64,000 nt of DNA, taken from the NCBI RefSeq assembly GCF_000310145.2, contig NZ_AMXA01000011.1, positions 1-64,000 of the forward strand. The letters are read 5' to 3'. Origin of the DNA: Thauera sp. 28. GTDB lineage: Bacteria; Pseudomonadota; Gammaproteobacteria; Burkholderiales; Rhodocyclaceae. The notes beneath the pieces were generated by a model. It was not told the origin of the DNA. It searched no databases and worked only from the letters and a program-made list of their open reading frames with translations. How positions within the stretch are numbered: the stretch's first letter is position 1; the number at the start of each line of letters is the position of its first letter. Position numbers and translations under genes: made by a program. This document shows, one piece after another, positions 18,790 through 31,554 of this stretch.

Positions 18790-20445
18790 ATGCTGCGTAA
18801 TCTGACCATCCGCGACTTCGTAATCGTCGATCGCCTCGAGCTGGAGTTCGAGGCCGGTTTCGGCGCCCTGACCGGGGAGACCGGCGCCGGTAAGTCGATC
18901 TTGCTCGACGCGCTGGGGCTCGCCCTCGGCGGCCGTGGCGAAGCGGCGATGGTGCGGCAGGGCTGCGAGCGTGCGGAGGTGAGCGCGGAGTTCGACCTGC
19001 CTGCTGCCGGCGAACTGCTTGACTGGCTGCGCGAGCAGGCCTTGCCCACTGACGATGGGGCGTTGATCCTTCGTCGCACGCTTGATGCGGGCGGGCGCAG
19101 CCGGGCCTGGATCAATGGCAGCAGCGTCACGCTCGCGCAGTTGCGCTGCGCGGGAGAGTGGCTTGCCGACATCCATGGCCAGCATGCGCATCATGCGTTG
19201 CTGCGCGCCGATGCTCAGCGCGCGTTGCTCGATGCCCATGCGGGCGCGTTGCCACTGGCGTCCGAGGTCGCCAGGTGTCATCGCGAATGGCAGCGCCTCG
19301 TGCGGCTGCGGCGCGAGGCCGAAGCCGACTCGGAGAACTCGGCGCGCGAGCGCGAGCTGCTCGCCTGGCAGTTGCGCGAGCTTGACGACTTGGGCTTCGA
19401 CCCCGCCGAGTGGCAGGAGATCAATGCCGAGCACGGCCGTCTTGCGCATGCAGCCGGCCTCATCGAGGGGGCGGAGGAGACCTTGGTGGCGCTCGCCGAG
19501 GGGGATGGCGCGGTGTGTTCGGTGCTGCGCCACGTCGATGCTCGTATTGCAGCGCTGGCCGACTACGATCCGACGCTCGCCGACGTGCGCGACCTTCTTG
19601 CTGCGGCCGCGATCCAGGCCGACGAGGCGCTGCATGCGCTGCGCCGCTACCGCGACCGTCTCGATCTCGACCCCGGCCGCCTTGCCGAGGTGGAGCAACG
19701 CATCGCTGCCGTGCTGGATATGGCGCGCAAGCACAGGGTCGCGCCCGAGGCGCTCGGTGAGCTCAGGCAGCAATGGCAGGCAAGACTGGAGGCGCTCGAG
19801 GCAAGTGCCGATCCGCAGCGCATGGCTGTTGCGGAGGCCGAGGCGCGCAGGCGCTTCGATGCCGCAGCCGCCGAGTTGTCCGCCTGCCGGGCACCGGCCG
19901 CGCAGAGATTGTCGGCGGAGATTACCGAGGCGATGCAGACCCTGGCGATGGCCGGGGGACGGTTCGAGGTCGCCCTCGAGGCCTGCGAGCCTTCCGCGAA
20001 CGGTGTGGAAACTGTCGAGTTCCGTGTTGCGGCCAACCCGGGGCAGGCCCTGCGCAGCCTGGCCAAGGTCGCTTCAGGCGGCGAATTGTCCCGTATCGGG
20101 CTGGCGATTCAGGTCATGACCAGCCGTGATTCGGCAGTGCCGACACTCATCTTCGACGAGGTGGATGTCGGTATCGGCGGTCGCGTCGCGGAAATCGTGG
20201 GCACCTTGCTGGCGCGCCTTGGCGCCGATCGCCAGGTGCTGTGCGTGACCCACCTTCCGCAGGTGGCGGCGTGTGCGGACTGGCAGTGGCGCATCGCCAA
20301 GCGCGAACATGATGGCGCTACCGTCAGCGAGGTGGTGGCGCTGGGGGCGAGCGAGCGGGTTGAGGAGATCGCGCGCATGCTCGGCGGGGTGAATATAACG
20401 GCCACCACCCGAGAGCACGCGGCAGAAATGTTGAGCCGCAGCTAG
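18790..20445 (+). CDS. recN: DNA repair protein RecN
   Basis: This 551-aa SMC-like ATPase acts in double-strand break repair. Walker A is GETGAGKS at residues 29-36, the ABC signature is LASGGELSRIGLAI-like (KVASGGELSRI), and Walker B is TLIFDEVDVGIGG. Long charged helices between residues about 160 and 370 form the coiled-coil arm. No LexA-type CTG-N10-CAG box is visible in the 111-base spacer upstream, so SOS control is not supported here by sequence. It converges with fur. Confidence 0.96.
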   Translation: MLRNLTIRDFVIVDRLELEFEAGFGALTGETGAGKSILLDALGLALGGRGEAAMVRQGCERAEVSAEFDLPAAGELLDWLREQALPTDDGALILRRTLDAGGRSRAWINGSSVTLAQLRCAGEWLADIHGQHAHHALLRADAQRALLDAHAGALPLASEVARCHREWQRLVRLRREAEADSENSARERELLAWQLRELDDLGFDPAEWQEINAEHGRLAHAAGLIEGAEETLVALAEGDGAVCSVLRHVDARIAALADYDPTLADVRDLLAAAAIQADEALHALRRYRDRLDLDPGRLAEVEQRIAAVLDMARKHRVAPEALGELRQQWQARLEALEASADPQRMAVAEAEARRRFDAAAAELSACRAPAAQRLSAEITEAMQTLAMAGGRFEVALEACEPSANGVETVEFRVAANPGQALRSLAKVASGGELSRIGLAIQVMTSRDSAVPTLIFDEVDVGIGGRVAEIVGTLLARLGADRQVLCVTHLPQVAACADWQWRIAKREHDGATVSEVVALGASERVEEIARMLGGVNITATTREHAAEMLSRS

Positions 20446-20461
20446 GTGCCTGCAGGCACCT
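20444..20461. terminator. palindromic hairpin between recN and fur
   Basis: AGGTGCCTG is followed directly by its reverse complement CAGGCACCT, an 18-base perfect palindrome that overlaps the recN stop codon and ends 4 bases before the fur stop. It has no T-run on either side, so it is only a plausible bidirectional transcription end. Confidence 0.45.
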
Positions 20462-20465
20462 GGCG

Positions 20466-20897
20466 TCAGGTTTCGCGGTTGGGGCAGTTCTCGCGCTTGC
20501 AGTCGGCGTACAGGTAGAGCGCATGTTCTCGGATGGAGAAGCCGCGTTCTTCGGCGACCTTGTTCTGCCGGCGTTCGATCTCCGGGTCGAAGAATTCCTC
20601 GACCTTGCCGCACTGCATGCACACCAGGTGGTCGTGATGGCCGCCCTCGTTGAGCTCGAACACGGCCTTGCCCGACTCGAAGTAATGGCGCTCGAGGAGT
20701 CCGGCCTGTTCGAACTGGGTGAGAACGCGATAAACCGTGGCAAGCCCGATGTCCATGCCTTCGTTCATCAGCGAGCGGTAGACGTCTTCCGCGGTGAGGT
20801 GGCGCTGATCCGAGCTCTGGAAGAGATCGAGGATCTTCAGGCGGGGGTAGGTCGCCTTGAGGCCGATGCTTTTGAGGTTCTTCGAGTTGTCGGACAT
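20466..20897 (-). CDS. fur: ferric uptake regulator Fur
   Basis: This 143-aa metalloregulator has an N-terminal winged helix ([18 protein letters not shown]), the [16 protein letters not shown] metal-site region and a second cysteine pair CKRENC at the C-terminus, as in classical proteobacterial Fur. It represses iron-uptake genes when bound to Fe2+. The ATG at 20897 begins [19 protein letters not shown]; the extension to 20966 is not Fur-like. It is divergent from bamE, a pairing common in beta- and gammaproteobacteria. The spacer contains an AT-rich TATATT stretch (21064-21069). Confidence 0.96.
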   Translation of the reverse strand: MSDNSKNLKSIGLKATYPRLKILDLFQSSDQRHLTAEDVYRSLMNEGMDIGLATVYRVLTQFEQAGLLERHYFESGKAVFELNEGGHHDHLVCMQCGKVEEFFDPEIERRQNKVAEERGFSIREHALYLYADCKRENCPNRET

Positions 20898-21122
20898 GGG
20901 AGCCTGAATTGCGTGCAAGTGGAAGAGAGATTGGCCCGGAGTCTGTGTGCGTCGCGGAGCATGCATGCCGCAAGTGTGCGGGCCGGTATCCGGGGTGCAG
21001 GCTTGCGCAGGGGCGGAACCCGAAGGTCTTCATGCGCCAGCGCCTCGGCAACACGGCGTATGTTATATTTTTTACCCCCTTCTGAGAACCGCGACCCGGT
21101 CGCGTCAGGCTTGAAATCATCC

Positions 21123-21536
21123 ATGCGTTCCTACATCGCTGCGGTAACCGTCACTGCCGTCCTGCTTGGCGGCTGCTCTCTAGACTCCGCGATCGGAGTC
21201 GTAGACCCGTATCGGATCGACATCCGTCAGGGTAATTACGTCGATCAGGACATGCTTGCCCAGCTGCGCAAGGGCATGTCGCGCGAGCAGGTGCGCTTCG
21301 TCCTGGGGTCGCCGCTGGTCGCGGACGTGTTCCGCAATGACCGCTGGGACTACGTCTATCACCACCGTTCGGGTCGTGCTGCGCCCCAGCAGCGCGTGAT
21401 CTCGGTGTTCTTCGTCAATGATGTGCTCGACCGCGTCGAAGGTGATGTGCAGGCCGCCGATGCGACGGGCGAGGGCGCGCAGCCGTCGACGCGTGTCCGT
21501 GTCGTCGAGGTGCCAGGGCCTGCCCGGCGCGACTGA
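21123..21536 (+). CDS. bamE: outer-membrane assembly lipoprotein BamE (SmpA/OmlA)
   Basis: This 137-aa lipoprotein carries a lipobox LLGGC (Cys about residue 19) and the BamE fold with IDIRQGNYVDQDMLAQL, KGMSREQVRFVLGSP and WDYVYHH. It stabilises the BamABCD machine that inserts outer-membrane proteins. The ATG at 21123 gives the signal peptide directly; the open frame upstream runs antisense through fur and is not coding. dapB follows 77 bases downstream, probably in the same unit. Confidence 0.95.
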   Translation: MRSYIAAVTVTAVLLGGCSLDSAIGVVDPYRIDIRQGNYVDQDMLAQLRKGMSREQVRFVLGSPLVADVFRNDRWDYVYHHRSGRAAPQQRVISVFFVNDVLDRVEGDVQAADATGEGAQPSTRVRVVEVPGPARRD

Positions 21537-21613
21537 ATACCGCTCAGCCCGGCGAGCGCGCACGACGCGGCGCCGGCTAGCGCTCATATCATCTATTCCA
21601 GGATTGCAACAGA

Positions 21614-22420
21614 ATGTCCGATGTCAGGGTTGCCATTGCCGGTGCCTCCGGCCGCATGGGGCGCATGCTGATCGAGGCGGCGCTCAAGGAGGAGGGGGTC
21701 GTGCTCGCCTCGGCCTTCGACCGTCCGCAGACCCCCTTCATCGGCCGTGACGCCGGTGAGATGGCCGGGATCAACACCGGGGTGCAGATCAACGATGACG
21801 CGGCTGCAGCCATCGCTGCGGCCGATTGCGTCATCGACTTCACGCGCCCGGAGGGTACGCTCGTTCATCTCGCCCTCGCGCGTGAGCTGGGCAAGGCCGT
21901 CGTGATCGGTACCACCGGGTTCGACGCTGCCGGCAAGGCGGCCATTGCCGAAGTTGCGCAGCAGGTTCCGGTCGTGTTCGCGCCCAACATGGCGGTCGGC
22001 GTCAACGCCGTTTTCAAGCTGCTCGAGGTCGCTGCGCGCATTCTCGACGAAGGTTACGACGTGGAAGTGATCGAGGCGCATCATCGCTTCAAGGTCGATG
22101 CCCCGTCGGGTACCGCCCTGCGCATGGGTGAGGTCGTTGCCCGCGAACTGGGTCGCAATCTGGATGCGTGTGCGATCTACGGCCGCGAGGGCTATACCGG
22201 AGAGCGCAAGCCCGAGACGATCGGCTTTTCCACCATCCGTGGCGGTGATGTCGTCGGCGACCATACCGTGCTGTTTGCCGGCCTCGGTGAACGTATCGAG
22301 ATCACCCACAAGTCGGGCAGTCGCATGCCCTACGCCACTGGTGCAATGCGCGCCGCGCGCTTCCTTGGCGGCCGTTCGTCGGGTCTGTTCGACATGCAGG
22401 ATGTTCTCGGTCTGCGTTGA
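21614..22420 (+). CDS. dapB: 4-hydroxy-tetrahydrodipicolinate reductase
   Basis: This 268-aa enzyme of lysine and diaminopimelate synthesis reduces HTPA with NAD(P)H. The nucleotide loop AGASGRMGR near the N-terminus, GTTGFD, the catalytic pair in [15 protein letters not shown], and a terminal VLGLR are family marks. Length is standard. It follows bamE and lies 15 bases ahead of the hybrid kinase gene. Confidence 0.96.
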   Translation: MSDVRVAIAGASGRMGRMLIEAALKEEGVVLASAFDRPQTPFIGRDAGEMAGINTGVQINDDAAAAIAAADCVIDFTRPEGTLVHLALARELGKAVVIGTTGFDAAGKAAIAEVAQQVPVVFAPNMAVGVNAVFKLLEVAARILDEGYDVEVIEAHHRFKVDAPSGTALRMGEVVARELGRNLDACAIYGREGYTGERKPETIGFSTIRGGDVVGDHTVLFAGLGERIEITHKSGSRMPYATGAMRAARFLGGRSSGLFDMQDVLGLR

Positions 22421-22435
22421 GCGGCAGGACTGCTG

Positions 22436-24889
22436 ATGAGCGCAGATCCGCAACTTGACCGCGATGAGGCGCTGGCCCAGTTGCGGCGGGTTCGCGCGCA
22501 GCTCGAACTGATCGAGCGCCATACGGGCGCGAGCGTGTGGGAGCTCGATCTACAAAATGACAGCATTGATTTCGACCGCGGCCTGTCGGTCGTACTCGGG
22601 CATGGTCCCGGGGTGGCGCTGGACTGGTTGAAGCTGGTCAACGAGGAAGACCGCTCGCTGCTGCATCGCCGCCTCGTCGATCATCTGCGTGGTGTCACGC
22701 CAGAGTTTCGTGCGGAGATCAGAGCGTTGTCGGCCGCGGGTGAGTGGCGTTGCCTCGAGATCGAGGGCGAGGCTTTCGATCGTGCTGCAGACGGGCGCTG
22801 GTTGCGCGTGGTCGGCACGCTTCGCGATGTCAGCGCGCGCAAGCGGCGAGAGCTCGAGTTGCTCGAGGCCAAGGAGGCGGCGGAGGCCGCCAGTCGGGCC
22901 AAGGGCGACTTCCTCGCCAACATGAGTCACGAGATCCGCACGCCGATGAACGGCATCATCGGCATGACCGAGCTTCTTCTCGATTCGGGCATCGTCGGCG
23001 AGCAGCGCGAGTATCTTGAGACGGTGAGGACGTCGGCGCAGGCGCTGCTCACGATCATCAACGACATCCTTGATTTTTCGCGCATCGAGGCTGGTCGGCT
23101 CAATGTCGAGGCAATCGACTACTCGGTCGTTGCGGTGGTCTCCGAGACGGTGCGCAGCCTTGGCCTGCGGGCGAGCCAGAAAGGGCTGGAGTTGTTCTAC
23201 GAGATTGCGCCCGATGTGCCGGCCGTTCTCAGAGGGGATCCTACCCGTCTGCGTCAGATCCTCACCAACCTCATCGGCAATGCGATCAAGTTTACCGACG
23301 CGGGCGAAGTTGAGGTCAGCGTCGGTCGTGCCCACGATGCCGCAGGTGCAGCAGTGCTGGCCGTGGCTGTTCGTGACACCGGCTGTGGTATTCCGGCGGA
23401 CAAACTGGAATCGATCTTTGGTGTGTTCTCGCAGGCCGATACGTCGACAACGAGAAAGTACGGCGGCACCGGTCTTGGCCTGGCGATCACCCGTCAATTG
23501 CTCGACTTGATGCACGGCCGGATCGAGGTCGAGAGCACGCCAGGGGGCGGTAGCGTGTTTCGCTTCACGCTGCCGCTGGAAGTCGTGGCGGGGCCGACTC
23601 CGCTGGACGCCACTGCATTACGGGCCACGCGGGTGCTGGTGGCCGCGCGCAACGAGGCGTTCTCGGCATCGATCTGCCGCCAGCTGAGCGCGTTCGGTGC
23701 GCGTGCCGAACGCGTTGCCGGCAGCGGGGATGTCCTTGCAGCGCTGGTGGCGGCCCGCGATGGCTCGGAGCCATACGACTTCCTTATCATGGATGCCAGC
23801 CTTCCCGATCCGGCAGGCTTTGCCCTGGCTCAGCGCTTTGCCGATGCAGATTCGCGCCTCGATCGCATCGTCATGATGATGGCGAGCCATTCGCAGCGCA
23901 ATGATGCAGCCCGCTGCGCGGAGATAGGACTGAACTCGAGGCTCGTGAAACCCTTCTCCCAGGAAGATCTGCTCGATGTCTTGCGGATGGCGCGCGCGGG
24001 CGGCGAGGCTGTGGACGTGCAGGGCTCGGTGTTGATGGCGAACCTGCGTTTCGACCTGGGTGAGGGTGTTGGCGCCGAGCCGGTGGGTGGAGGACGGCGG
24101 CTGGAGGTGCTGGTGGTGGAGGACAACCCGGTGAACCAGACCGTCGCTCAGCGCATGCTGGAACGCGCTGGCCATTCGGTCACGCTCGCCAATAACGGCG
24201 AGGAGGCGCTCGAAGCCTTCGATCAGGGGCGCTTCGACCTCATCCTGATGGACGTCCAGATGCCGGTGATGGGCGGCCTCGAGGCAACGCAGGCCATTCG
24301 CGCGCGCGAGGCCCGTCGCAGCTGGGTCGTGCAGGGTGACTGGCGGCCGATGCCGATCATTGCCATGACTGCGCATGCGATGGAGGGCGACCGGCAGCGT
24401 TGCCTGGACGCCGGTATGGACGACTATGTCTCGAAGCCGGTTCATCCCCACGAGCTGCTGGCCGCGATCGAGCGCGCCTGTGGTGAGCGCGCAGGGGGCG
24501 AAGCGGATGAAGAGGCCGACGTCAGCCTGCTCGAGCTCGGCGAGGCGGGGCGCAGGCAGATCGCCTGCCTGGACGAGGCACGTGCGATGTTCGACGGTGA
24601 CGAGGATATCGTCCGCCAGTTGGTCGACGTCTTTCTCCGCGATCACGAGCGCACGGTGGTCGAATTGCAGCGCGCATCATCGGCGATGGACTACGCCCAG
24701 CTCGCCGAGATCGGTCACGCGGTCAAGGGGTCGGTGGGCTTGTTCTCTGCCAATCGGGCGGTCGAGGCTGCACGCAAGCTCGAGTCGCTCGCGCGTGCCA
24801 GCGATCCAGAGGCGGCGACCTCGCAGGCGCGCATCCTCATTTCCGAACTCGGCTTGCTCGCGCGCGTGTTGCGTAACGACTCGGCGTAG
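22436..24889 (+). CDS. BarA-like hybrid sensor histidine kinase (PAS-HisKA-HATPase-REC-REC-HPt)
   Basis: This 817-aa protein lacks transmembrane helices. Domains in order: a PAS_3-like sensor (about 20-135), HisKA with phospho-acceptor His165 in [12 protein letters not shown], HATPase (about 275-390, GTGLGLAI), a first receiver (about 400-515) that retains a plausible Asp in LIMDASLP but lacks the usual N-terminal acidic pair, a second canonical receiver (about 560-685, VEDNPVN; Asp606 in [11 protein letters not shown]), and an HPt domain with His761 in IGHAVKGS. It should run a His-Asp-His phosphorelay to a separate regulator not encoded nearby. The first receiver is probably degenerate. Input signal unknown; a cytosolic cue is likely. 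Confidence 0.9.
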   Translation: MSADPQLDRDEALAQLRRVRAQLELIERHTGASVWELDLQNDSIDFDRGLSVVLGHGPGVALDWLKLVNEEDRSLLHRRLVDHLRGVTPEFRAEIRALSAAGEWRCLEIEGEAFDRAADGRWLRVVGTLRDVSARKRRELELLEAKEAAEAASRAKGDFLANMSHEIRTPMNGIIGMTELLLDSGIVGEQREYLETVRTSAQALLTIINDILDFSRIEAGRLNVEAIDYSVVAVVSETVRSLGLRASQKGLELFYEIAPDVPAVLRGDPTRLRQILTNLIGNAIKFTDAGEVEVSVGRAHDAAGAAVLAVAVRDTGCGIPADKLESIFGVFSQADTSTTRKYGGTGLGLAITRQLLDLMHGRIEVESTPGGGSVFRFTLPLEVVAGPTPLDATALRATRVLVAARNEAFSASICRQLSAFGARAERVAGSGDVLAALVAARDGSEPYDFLIMDASLPDPAGFALAQRFADADSRLDRIVMMMASHSQRNDAARCAEIGLNSRLVKPFSQEDLLDVLRMARAGGEAVDVQGSVLMANLRFDLGEGVGAEPVGGGRRLEVLVVEDNPVNQTVAQRMLERAGHSVTLANNGEEALEAFDQGRFDLILMDVQMPVMGGLEATQAIRAREARRSWVVQGDWRPMPIIAMTAHAMEGDRQRCLDAGMDDYVSKPVHPHELLAAIERACGERAGGEADEEADVSLLELGEAGRRQIACLDEARAMFDGDEDIVRQLVDVFLRDHERTVVELQRASSAMDYAQLAEIGHAVKGSVGLFSANRAVEAARKLESLARASDPEAATSQARILISELGLLARVLRNDSA

Positions 24890-24940
24890 GGGGCTGGCCA
24901 TCCCGGACGGCTTGCTCGGGTGTCGAATCCATCGTGGGGT

Positions 24941-24969
24941 TTGCCTTCAAAGGCCCAAAAATATACAAT
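24941..24969 (+). promoter_or_regulatory. carAB promoter
   Basis: TTGCCT (24941-24946) and TACAAT (24964-24969) are separated by exactly 17 bases, a good sigma-70 match. Transcription would start near 24976, leaving a leader of about 260 bases before the carA start codon. This covers the 345-base spacer together with the leader ORF and terminator listed next. Confidence 0.65.
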
Positions 24970-24993
24970 TTCGCAGTTTTCATCGACCCGGGC

Positions 24994-25062
24994 ATGAAAG
25001 GTTTCTTCCCCGAATCAAACACTTTCGTCTGCGGTGCGGCCGCGGATCGGTTGTCGTCGTGA
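24994..25062 (+). CDS. possible 22-codon leader ORF in the carAB leader
   Basis: An ATG at 24994 opens a 22-codon frame (beginning MKGFFPESN) that stops at 25060-25062, inside the loop of a small hairpin (GTCGTC 25053-25058 with GACGAC 25065-25070). It has no convincing Shine-Dalgarno site. It is listed because ribosome position here could influence the terminator downstream; it may be chance. Confidence 0.25.
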   Translation: MKGFFPESNTFVCGAAADRLSS

Positions 25063-25124
25063 TTGACGACCATCGTTCGGGTCATGGCGAATTGGAGCCA
25101 GGTGGCGATGACTGCCGGCTCAAC

Positions 25125-25159
25125 AAGCGGGATTGGCCCCGAGGCCTGTCCCGCTTTTT
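25125..25159 (+). terminator. intrinsic terminator in the carAB leader (candidate attenuator)
   Basis: AAGCGGGA (25125-25132) pairs perfectly with TCCCGCTT (25149-25156), enclosing a second stem GGCC-CCGA-GGCC (25135-25146). The T-run continues to 25159, and another T-rich stretch follows at 25171-25175. It lies between the carAB promoter and the carA start, where no gene ends, so it is better read as an attenuator than as a simple terminator. Confidence 0.75.
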
Positions 25160-25234
25160 GTACGTCTTGCTTTTTCTCGTATCGGGGCGCGCCATGCGTG
25201 TCCCGGATCTACAAGCTGAATCCAGGAGCTTCTC

Positions 25235-26377
25235 GTGAGTGCATACCCGTCCGCCCTTCTTGCGCTTGCCGACGGAACGATCTTCCACGGCAAGGGTATC
25301 GGCGCGGTTGGCAGCACGGTTGGCGAGGTCGTGTTCAACACATCGATGTCGGGTTACCAGGAAATCCTGACCGACCCGAGCTATTCCCGCCAGATCGTCA
25401 CGCTGACCTACCCGCACATCGGTAATACCGGTGTCAATGCCGAGGACGTCGAGTCCACCCGCGTCCACGCAGCCGGCCTCGTCATTCGCGACCTGCCGCT
25501 GCTGCCCTCCAACTTCCGCATGACGCAACGTCTGGACGCCTACCTGCGCGCCGAGAACATCGTCGCGATCGCCGGGCTCGATACCCGCAAGCTCACCCGC
25601 GTGCTGCGTGAGAAGGGGGCGCAGGCCGGCTGCATCGCCACTGCCGCAGACGGCGAGGCGCTGAATGCAGATGCCGCCATCGCCCAGGCGCGCGCGTTCC
25701 CGGGCCTGGCCGGCATGGACCTGGCCAAGGTCGTGAGCGCGACCGAGTCGTACGACTGGAAGCAGGCCGAGTGGAAGCTTGACCAGGGCTACGTCGATCA
25801 GGCCGAGCCGCGCTTCCACGTCGTCGCCTACGATTTCGGCGTCAAGTTCAACATCCTGCGCATGCTGGCCGAACGTGGCTGCCGCCTGACCGTGGTGCCG
25901 GCGCAGACGCCGGCCAGCGACGTGCTGGCGCTCAAGCCTGATGGGGTGTTCCTGTCAAACGGCCCCGGTGACCCCGAGCCGTGCGACTACGCCATCGAGG
26001 CCATCCGCGAGATCGTCGCCACGCGCACGCCCACCTTCGGCATCTGTCTTGGCCATCAGCTGCTGGCGCTCGCCTCCGGGGCGAAGACCATGAAGATGAC
26101 CACCGGCCACCATGGTGCGAACCATCCAGTGAAGGACCTCGACACCGGCAAGGTGCTGATCACCAGCCAGAACCATGGCTTCGCCGTCGATCCGTCGACG
26201 ATGCCGGCGAACCTGAGGGTGACGCACGTGTCGCTGTTCGACGGCACCAACCAGGGTATCGCGCGCACCGATGTGCCGGCCTTCTCCTTCCAGGGACACC
26301 CGGAAGCCAGCCCCGGTCCGCACGACGTCGCCTATCTGTTCGACCGCTTCATCGGTCTGATGGAAGCCGCCAAGTAA
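25235..26377 (+). CDS. carA: carbamoyl-phosphate synthase small (glutaminase) subunit
   Basis: This 380-aa subunit supplies ammonia from glutamine for carbamoyl phosphate, used for arginine and pyrimidines. The GTG start at 25235 is preceded by CCAGGAG at good spacing and gives [21 protein letters not shown]. The C-terminal class I glutaminase domain has the nucleophile Cys in [14 protein letters not shown] and the catalytic His/Glu in [13 protein letters not shown]. It lies 88 bases ahead of carB. Confidence 0.97.
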   Translation: MSAYPSALLALADGTIFHGKGIGAVGSTVGEVVFNTSMSGYQEILTDPSYSRQIVTLTYPHIGNTGVNAEDVESTRVHAAGLVIRDLPLLPSNFRMTQRLDAYLRAENIVAIAGLDTRKLTRVLREKGAQAGCIATAADGEALNADAAIAQARAFPGLAGMDLAKVVSATESYDWKQAEWKLDQGYVDQAEPRFHVVAYDFGVKFNILRMLAERGCRLTVVPAQTPASDVLALKPDGVFLSNGPGDPEPCDYAIEAIREIVATRTPTFGICLGHQLLALASGAKTMKMTTGHHGANHPVKDLDTGKVLITSQNHGFAVDPSTMPANLRVTHVSLFDGTNQGIARTDVPAFSFQGHPEASPGPHDVAYLFDRFIGLMEAAK

Positions 26378-26465
26378 GCCGTCACCGGGCAGGCCACGGC
26401 CTGCCGCTACTGTTTTGGACGCGCGCGCATCCTGCGCGCCGTCGAGGAATCATCGAGGCAAGACA

Positions 26466-29692
<3,227 letters not shown>

Positions 29693-29696
<4 letters not shown>

Positions 29697-30169
29697 ACAA
29701 GACTCCGTTGACCGTCGCAGGTGCAGAGAAGCTGCGCGCCGAACTGCACCGCCTGAAGACCGTGGACCGTCCGAACGTGATTGCGGCGATCGCCGAAGCG
29801 CGCTCGCATGGCGACTTGTCCGAAAACGCCGAGTACGAGGCTGCCAAGGACCGCCAGGGCTTCATCGAAGGCCGCATCATGGAGGTCGAGGCCAAGCTCG
29901 CCAATGCCCAGATCATCGACCCCAAGCTGCTCGATGCCGATGGCCGTTGCGTGTTCGGTGCCACGGTCGAGCTCGAGGACATGGATGCCGGGCAGGTCGT
30001 GACCTACCAGATCGTCGGTGACGACGAGGCTGATATCAAGGAGAACAAGATCTCGATCAGCTCGCCGATCGCGCGTGCGCTGATTGGCAAGTTCGCCGGC
30101 GATATTGCGGAGGTTCAGGCACCGGGCGGCGTGCGCGAATTCGAGATCATCGACGTACGCTACGTCTGA
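29693..30169 (+). CDS. greA: transcription elongation factor GreA
   Basis: This 158-aa factor rescues backtracked RNA polymerase by stimulating transcript cleavage. An N-terminal coiled coil ([18 protein letters not shown], with the acidic tip [16 protein letters not shown]) is followed by a FKBP-like C-terminal domain ([16 protein letters not shown]). Length and sequence are canonical. Its start codon overlaps the carB stop, so it should be translated with carB. Confidence 0.97.
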
Positions 30170-30185
30170 TTGTCGCCGGACGTGA

Positions 30186-30212
30186 AGAAGGCGGTGCAAT
30201 GCACCGCCTTCT
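30186..30212. terminator. perfect hairpin between greA and yhbY
   Basis: AGAAGGCGGTGCA and TGCACCGCCTTCT are exact reverse complements separated by one base. The stem is strong but no T-run follows it in either direction. Its position 16 bases after greA, in the gap between convergent genes, suggests a transcription end for the carAB-greA unit. Confidence 0.55.
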
Positions 30213-30255
30213 CGCGTGGCCGGCTCAGGCGTGGCGCCGATCACGGCGCCATACT

Positions 30256-30711
30256 TCAGCGGCCGCGTGCCCCAGTTGTACGGCCGCGTGCAGCCGGCGC
30301 GCGGGCGGGTGAACGACGGGTTTCTGCGCTTGCCTTGGCAAGGGCGGCGCGGCGCGCAGCGGCGGCGAAGGCCGCGGCGGACTTGGCGGTCGCGGCCCGG
30401 GCGGGTTTCTTTTCGGGTGCTGCAGCGGGCTTGTCTTGCTCACGGCGTTCGCGCCAGACGACGAGGATGCTGCCGATGTGCTGCACAGCCTGGGCTTCCA
30501 GGCTCGCACACAGCGCTTGCATGAGGGCGTCACGCTGTTCGCGTTCGGTGCCCTGGACCTTGACCTTGATGAGTTCGTGCGCCTGCAGCGCGCGTTCGAT
30601 CTCGGCGAGGACGGCAGGCGTAAGGCCGTTACCGGCGATGGTGACCACCGGGTTGAGGTGATGGGCGCGGGCGCGCAGGTCGCGGCGCTGCGCCGGGGTA
30701 AGCTCGGTCAT
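30256..30711 (-). CDS. yhbY: YhbY-family ribosome assembly RNA-binding protein with Ala/Arg-rich tail
   Basis: The first ~97 residues are a CRS1/YhbY (CRM) RNA-binding domain ([35 protein letters not shown], cited by position only as residues 8-42; GSILVVWRE near residue 85), associated with 50S precursors. The remaining ~50 residues are an Ala/Arg/Lys-rich, probably disordered extension, longer than in E. coli YhbY (97 aa). It diverges from rlmE, the usual arrangement in proteobacteria. Confidence 0.92.
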   Translation of the reverse strand: MTELTPAQRRDLRARAHHLNPVVTIAGNGLTPAVLAEIERALQAHELIKVKVQGTEREQRDALMQALCASLEAQAVQHIGSILVVWRERREQDKPAAAPEKKPARAATAKSAAAFAAAARRAALAKASAETRRSPARAPAARGRTTGARGR

Positions 30712-30808
30712 TGAGATTCTCTGGATACTTGAAGCATCGGGAACCGGATTCTACTCCGACGAAGGCCTAGCGGCCGTGTGGAAATGCCCCTTAGTGGCGG
30801 ATGGAGCG

Positions 30809-31432
30809 ATGAAAAAGAACAAGACGAGCCGGGCCTGGGTCCATGACCATGTGAATGATCCCTACGTCCAGCGGGCGCAGGCAGATGGTTACCGCGCTCG
30901 CGCGGCTTACAAGCTGCTCGAGATCGACGAACGCGACCACCTCCTGCGCCCCGGCGCAGTCGTGGTCGATCTAGGCGCGGCGCCGGGCTCGTGGTGCCAA
31001 GTGGCGGTCAAGCGCTGCGGGCCGAAGGCGAGGGTGTTCGCGCTCGATCTGCTGCCGATGGAGCCTGTTGCGGGCGTTGATTTCATCCTTGGCGACTTCA
31101 CCGAGGATAGCGTGCTCGAACTGCTCGAGGCCCGTCTCGAGGGCGCGCGGGTCGACGTCGTGCTCTCGGACATGGCGCCCAACCTGTCGGGTGTTGCAAC
31201 CGTTGACCAGGCGCGCTCGATCCATCTGTGCGAACTGGCACTCGATTTCGCGGCGCGGCATCTCAAGCCGGGGGGGCAGTTTGTCGTAAAGGTTTTCCAG
31301 GGCGAGGGCTTCATGGACTTTCGCAAGCAGATGGAGGGCGCATTTGCGTCGGTCCAGGTGCGCAAGCCGAAGGCCTCGAGGGACCGCAGTGCCGAGGTTT
31401 ATCTCGTCGGCAAGGGGCCGCAGACAGCCTGA
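30809..31432 (+). CDS. rlmE: 23S rRNA (uridine-2'-O)-methyltransferase RlmE (FtsJ/RrmJ)
   Basis: This 207-aa SAM-dependent enzyme methylates U2552 of 23S r[18 protein letters not shown] is the SAM loop, and the K-D-K-E catalytic set is supported by [30 protein letters not shown] and SAEVYLV. The ATG at 30809 has GGAG three bases upstream; the longer frame from 30776 adds no family sequence. ftsH follows 122 bases downstream, matching the conserved rlmE-ftsH pair. Confidence 0.96.
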   Translation: MKKNKTSRAWVHDHVNDPYVQRAQADGYRARAAYKLLEIDERDHLLRPGAVVVDLGAAPGSWCQVAVKRCGPKARVFALDLLPMEPVAGVDFILGDFTEDSVLELLEARLEGARVDVVLSDMAPNLSGVATVDQARSIHLCELALDFAARHLKPGGQFVVKVFQGEGFMDFRKQMEGAFASVQVRKPKASRDRSAEVYLVGKGPQTA

Positions 31433-31554
31433 CCGGCATGCCGGCGCGGGGATTGCCTTTGCCAATCGCCGTCATTGGTTTGCCGGTGGGAACGTTCACC
31501 ACTAGAATCGGTCTGTCGCGTACATGGCCGGAATGGCTTTCGGGGAATAGAAAG

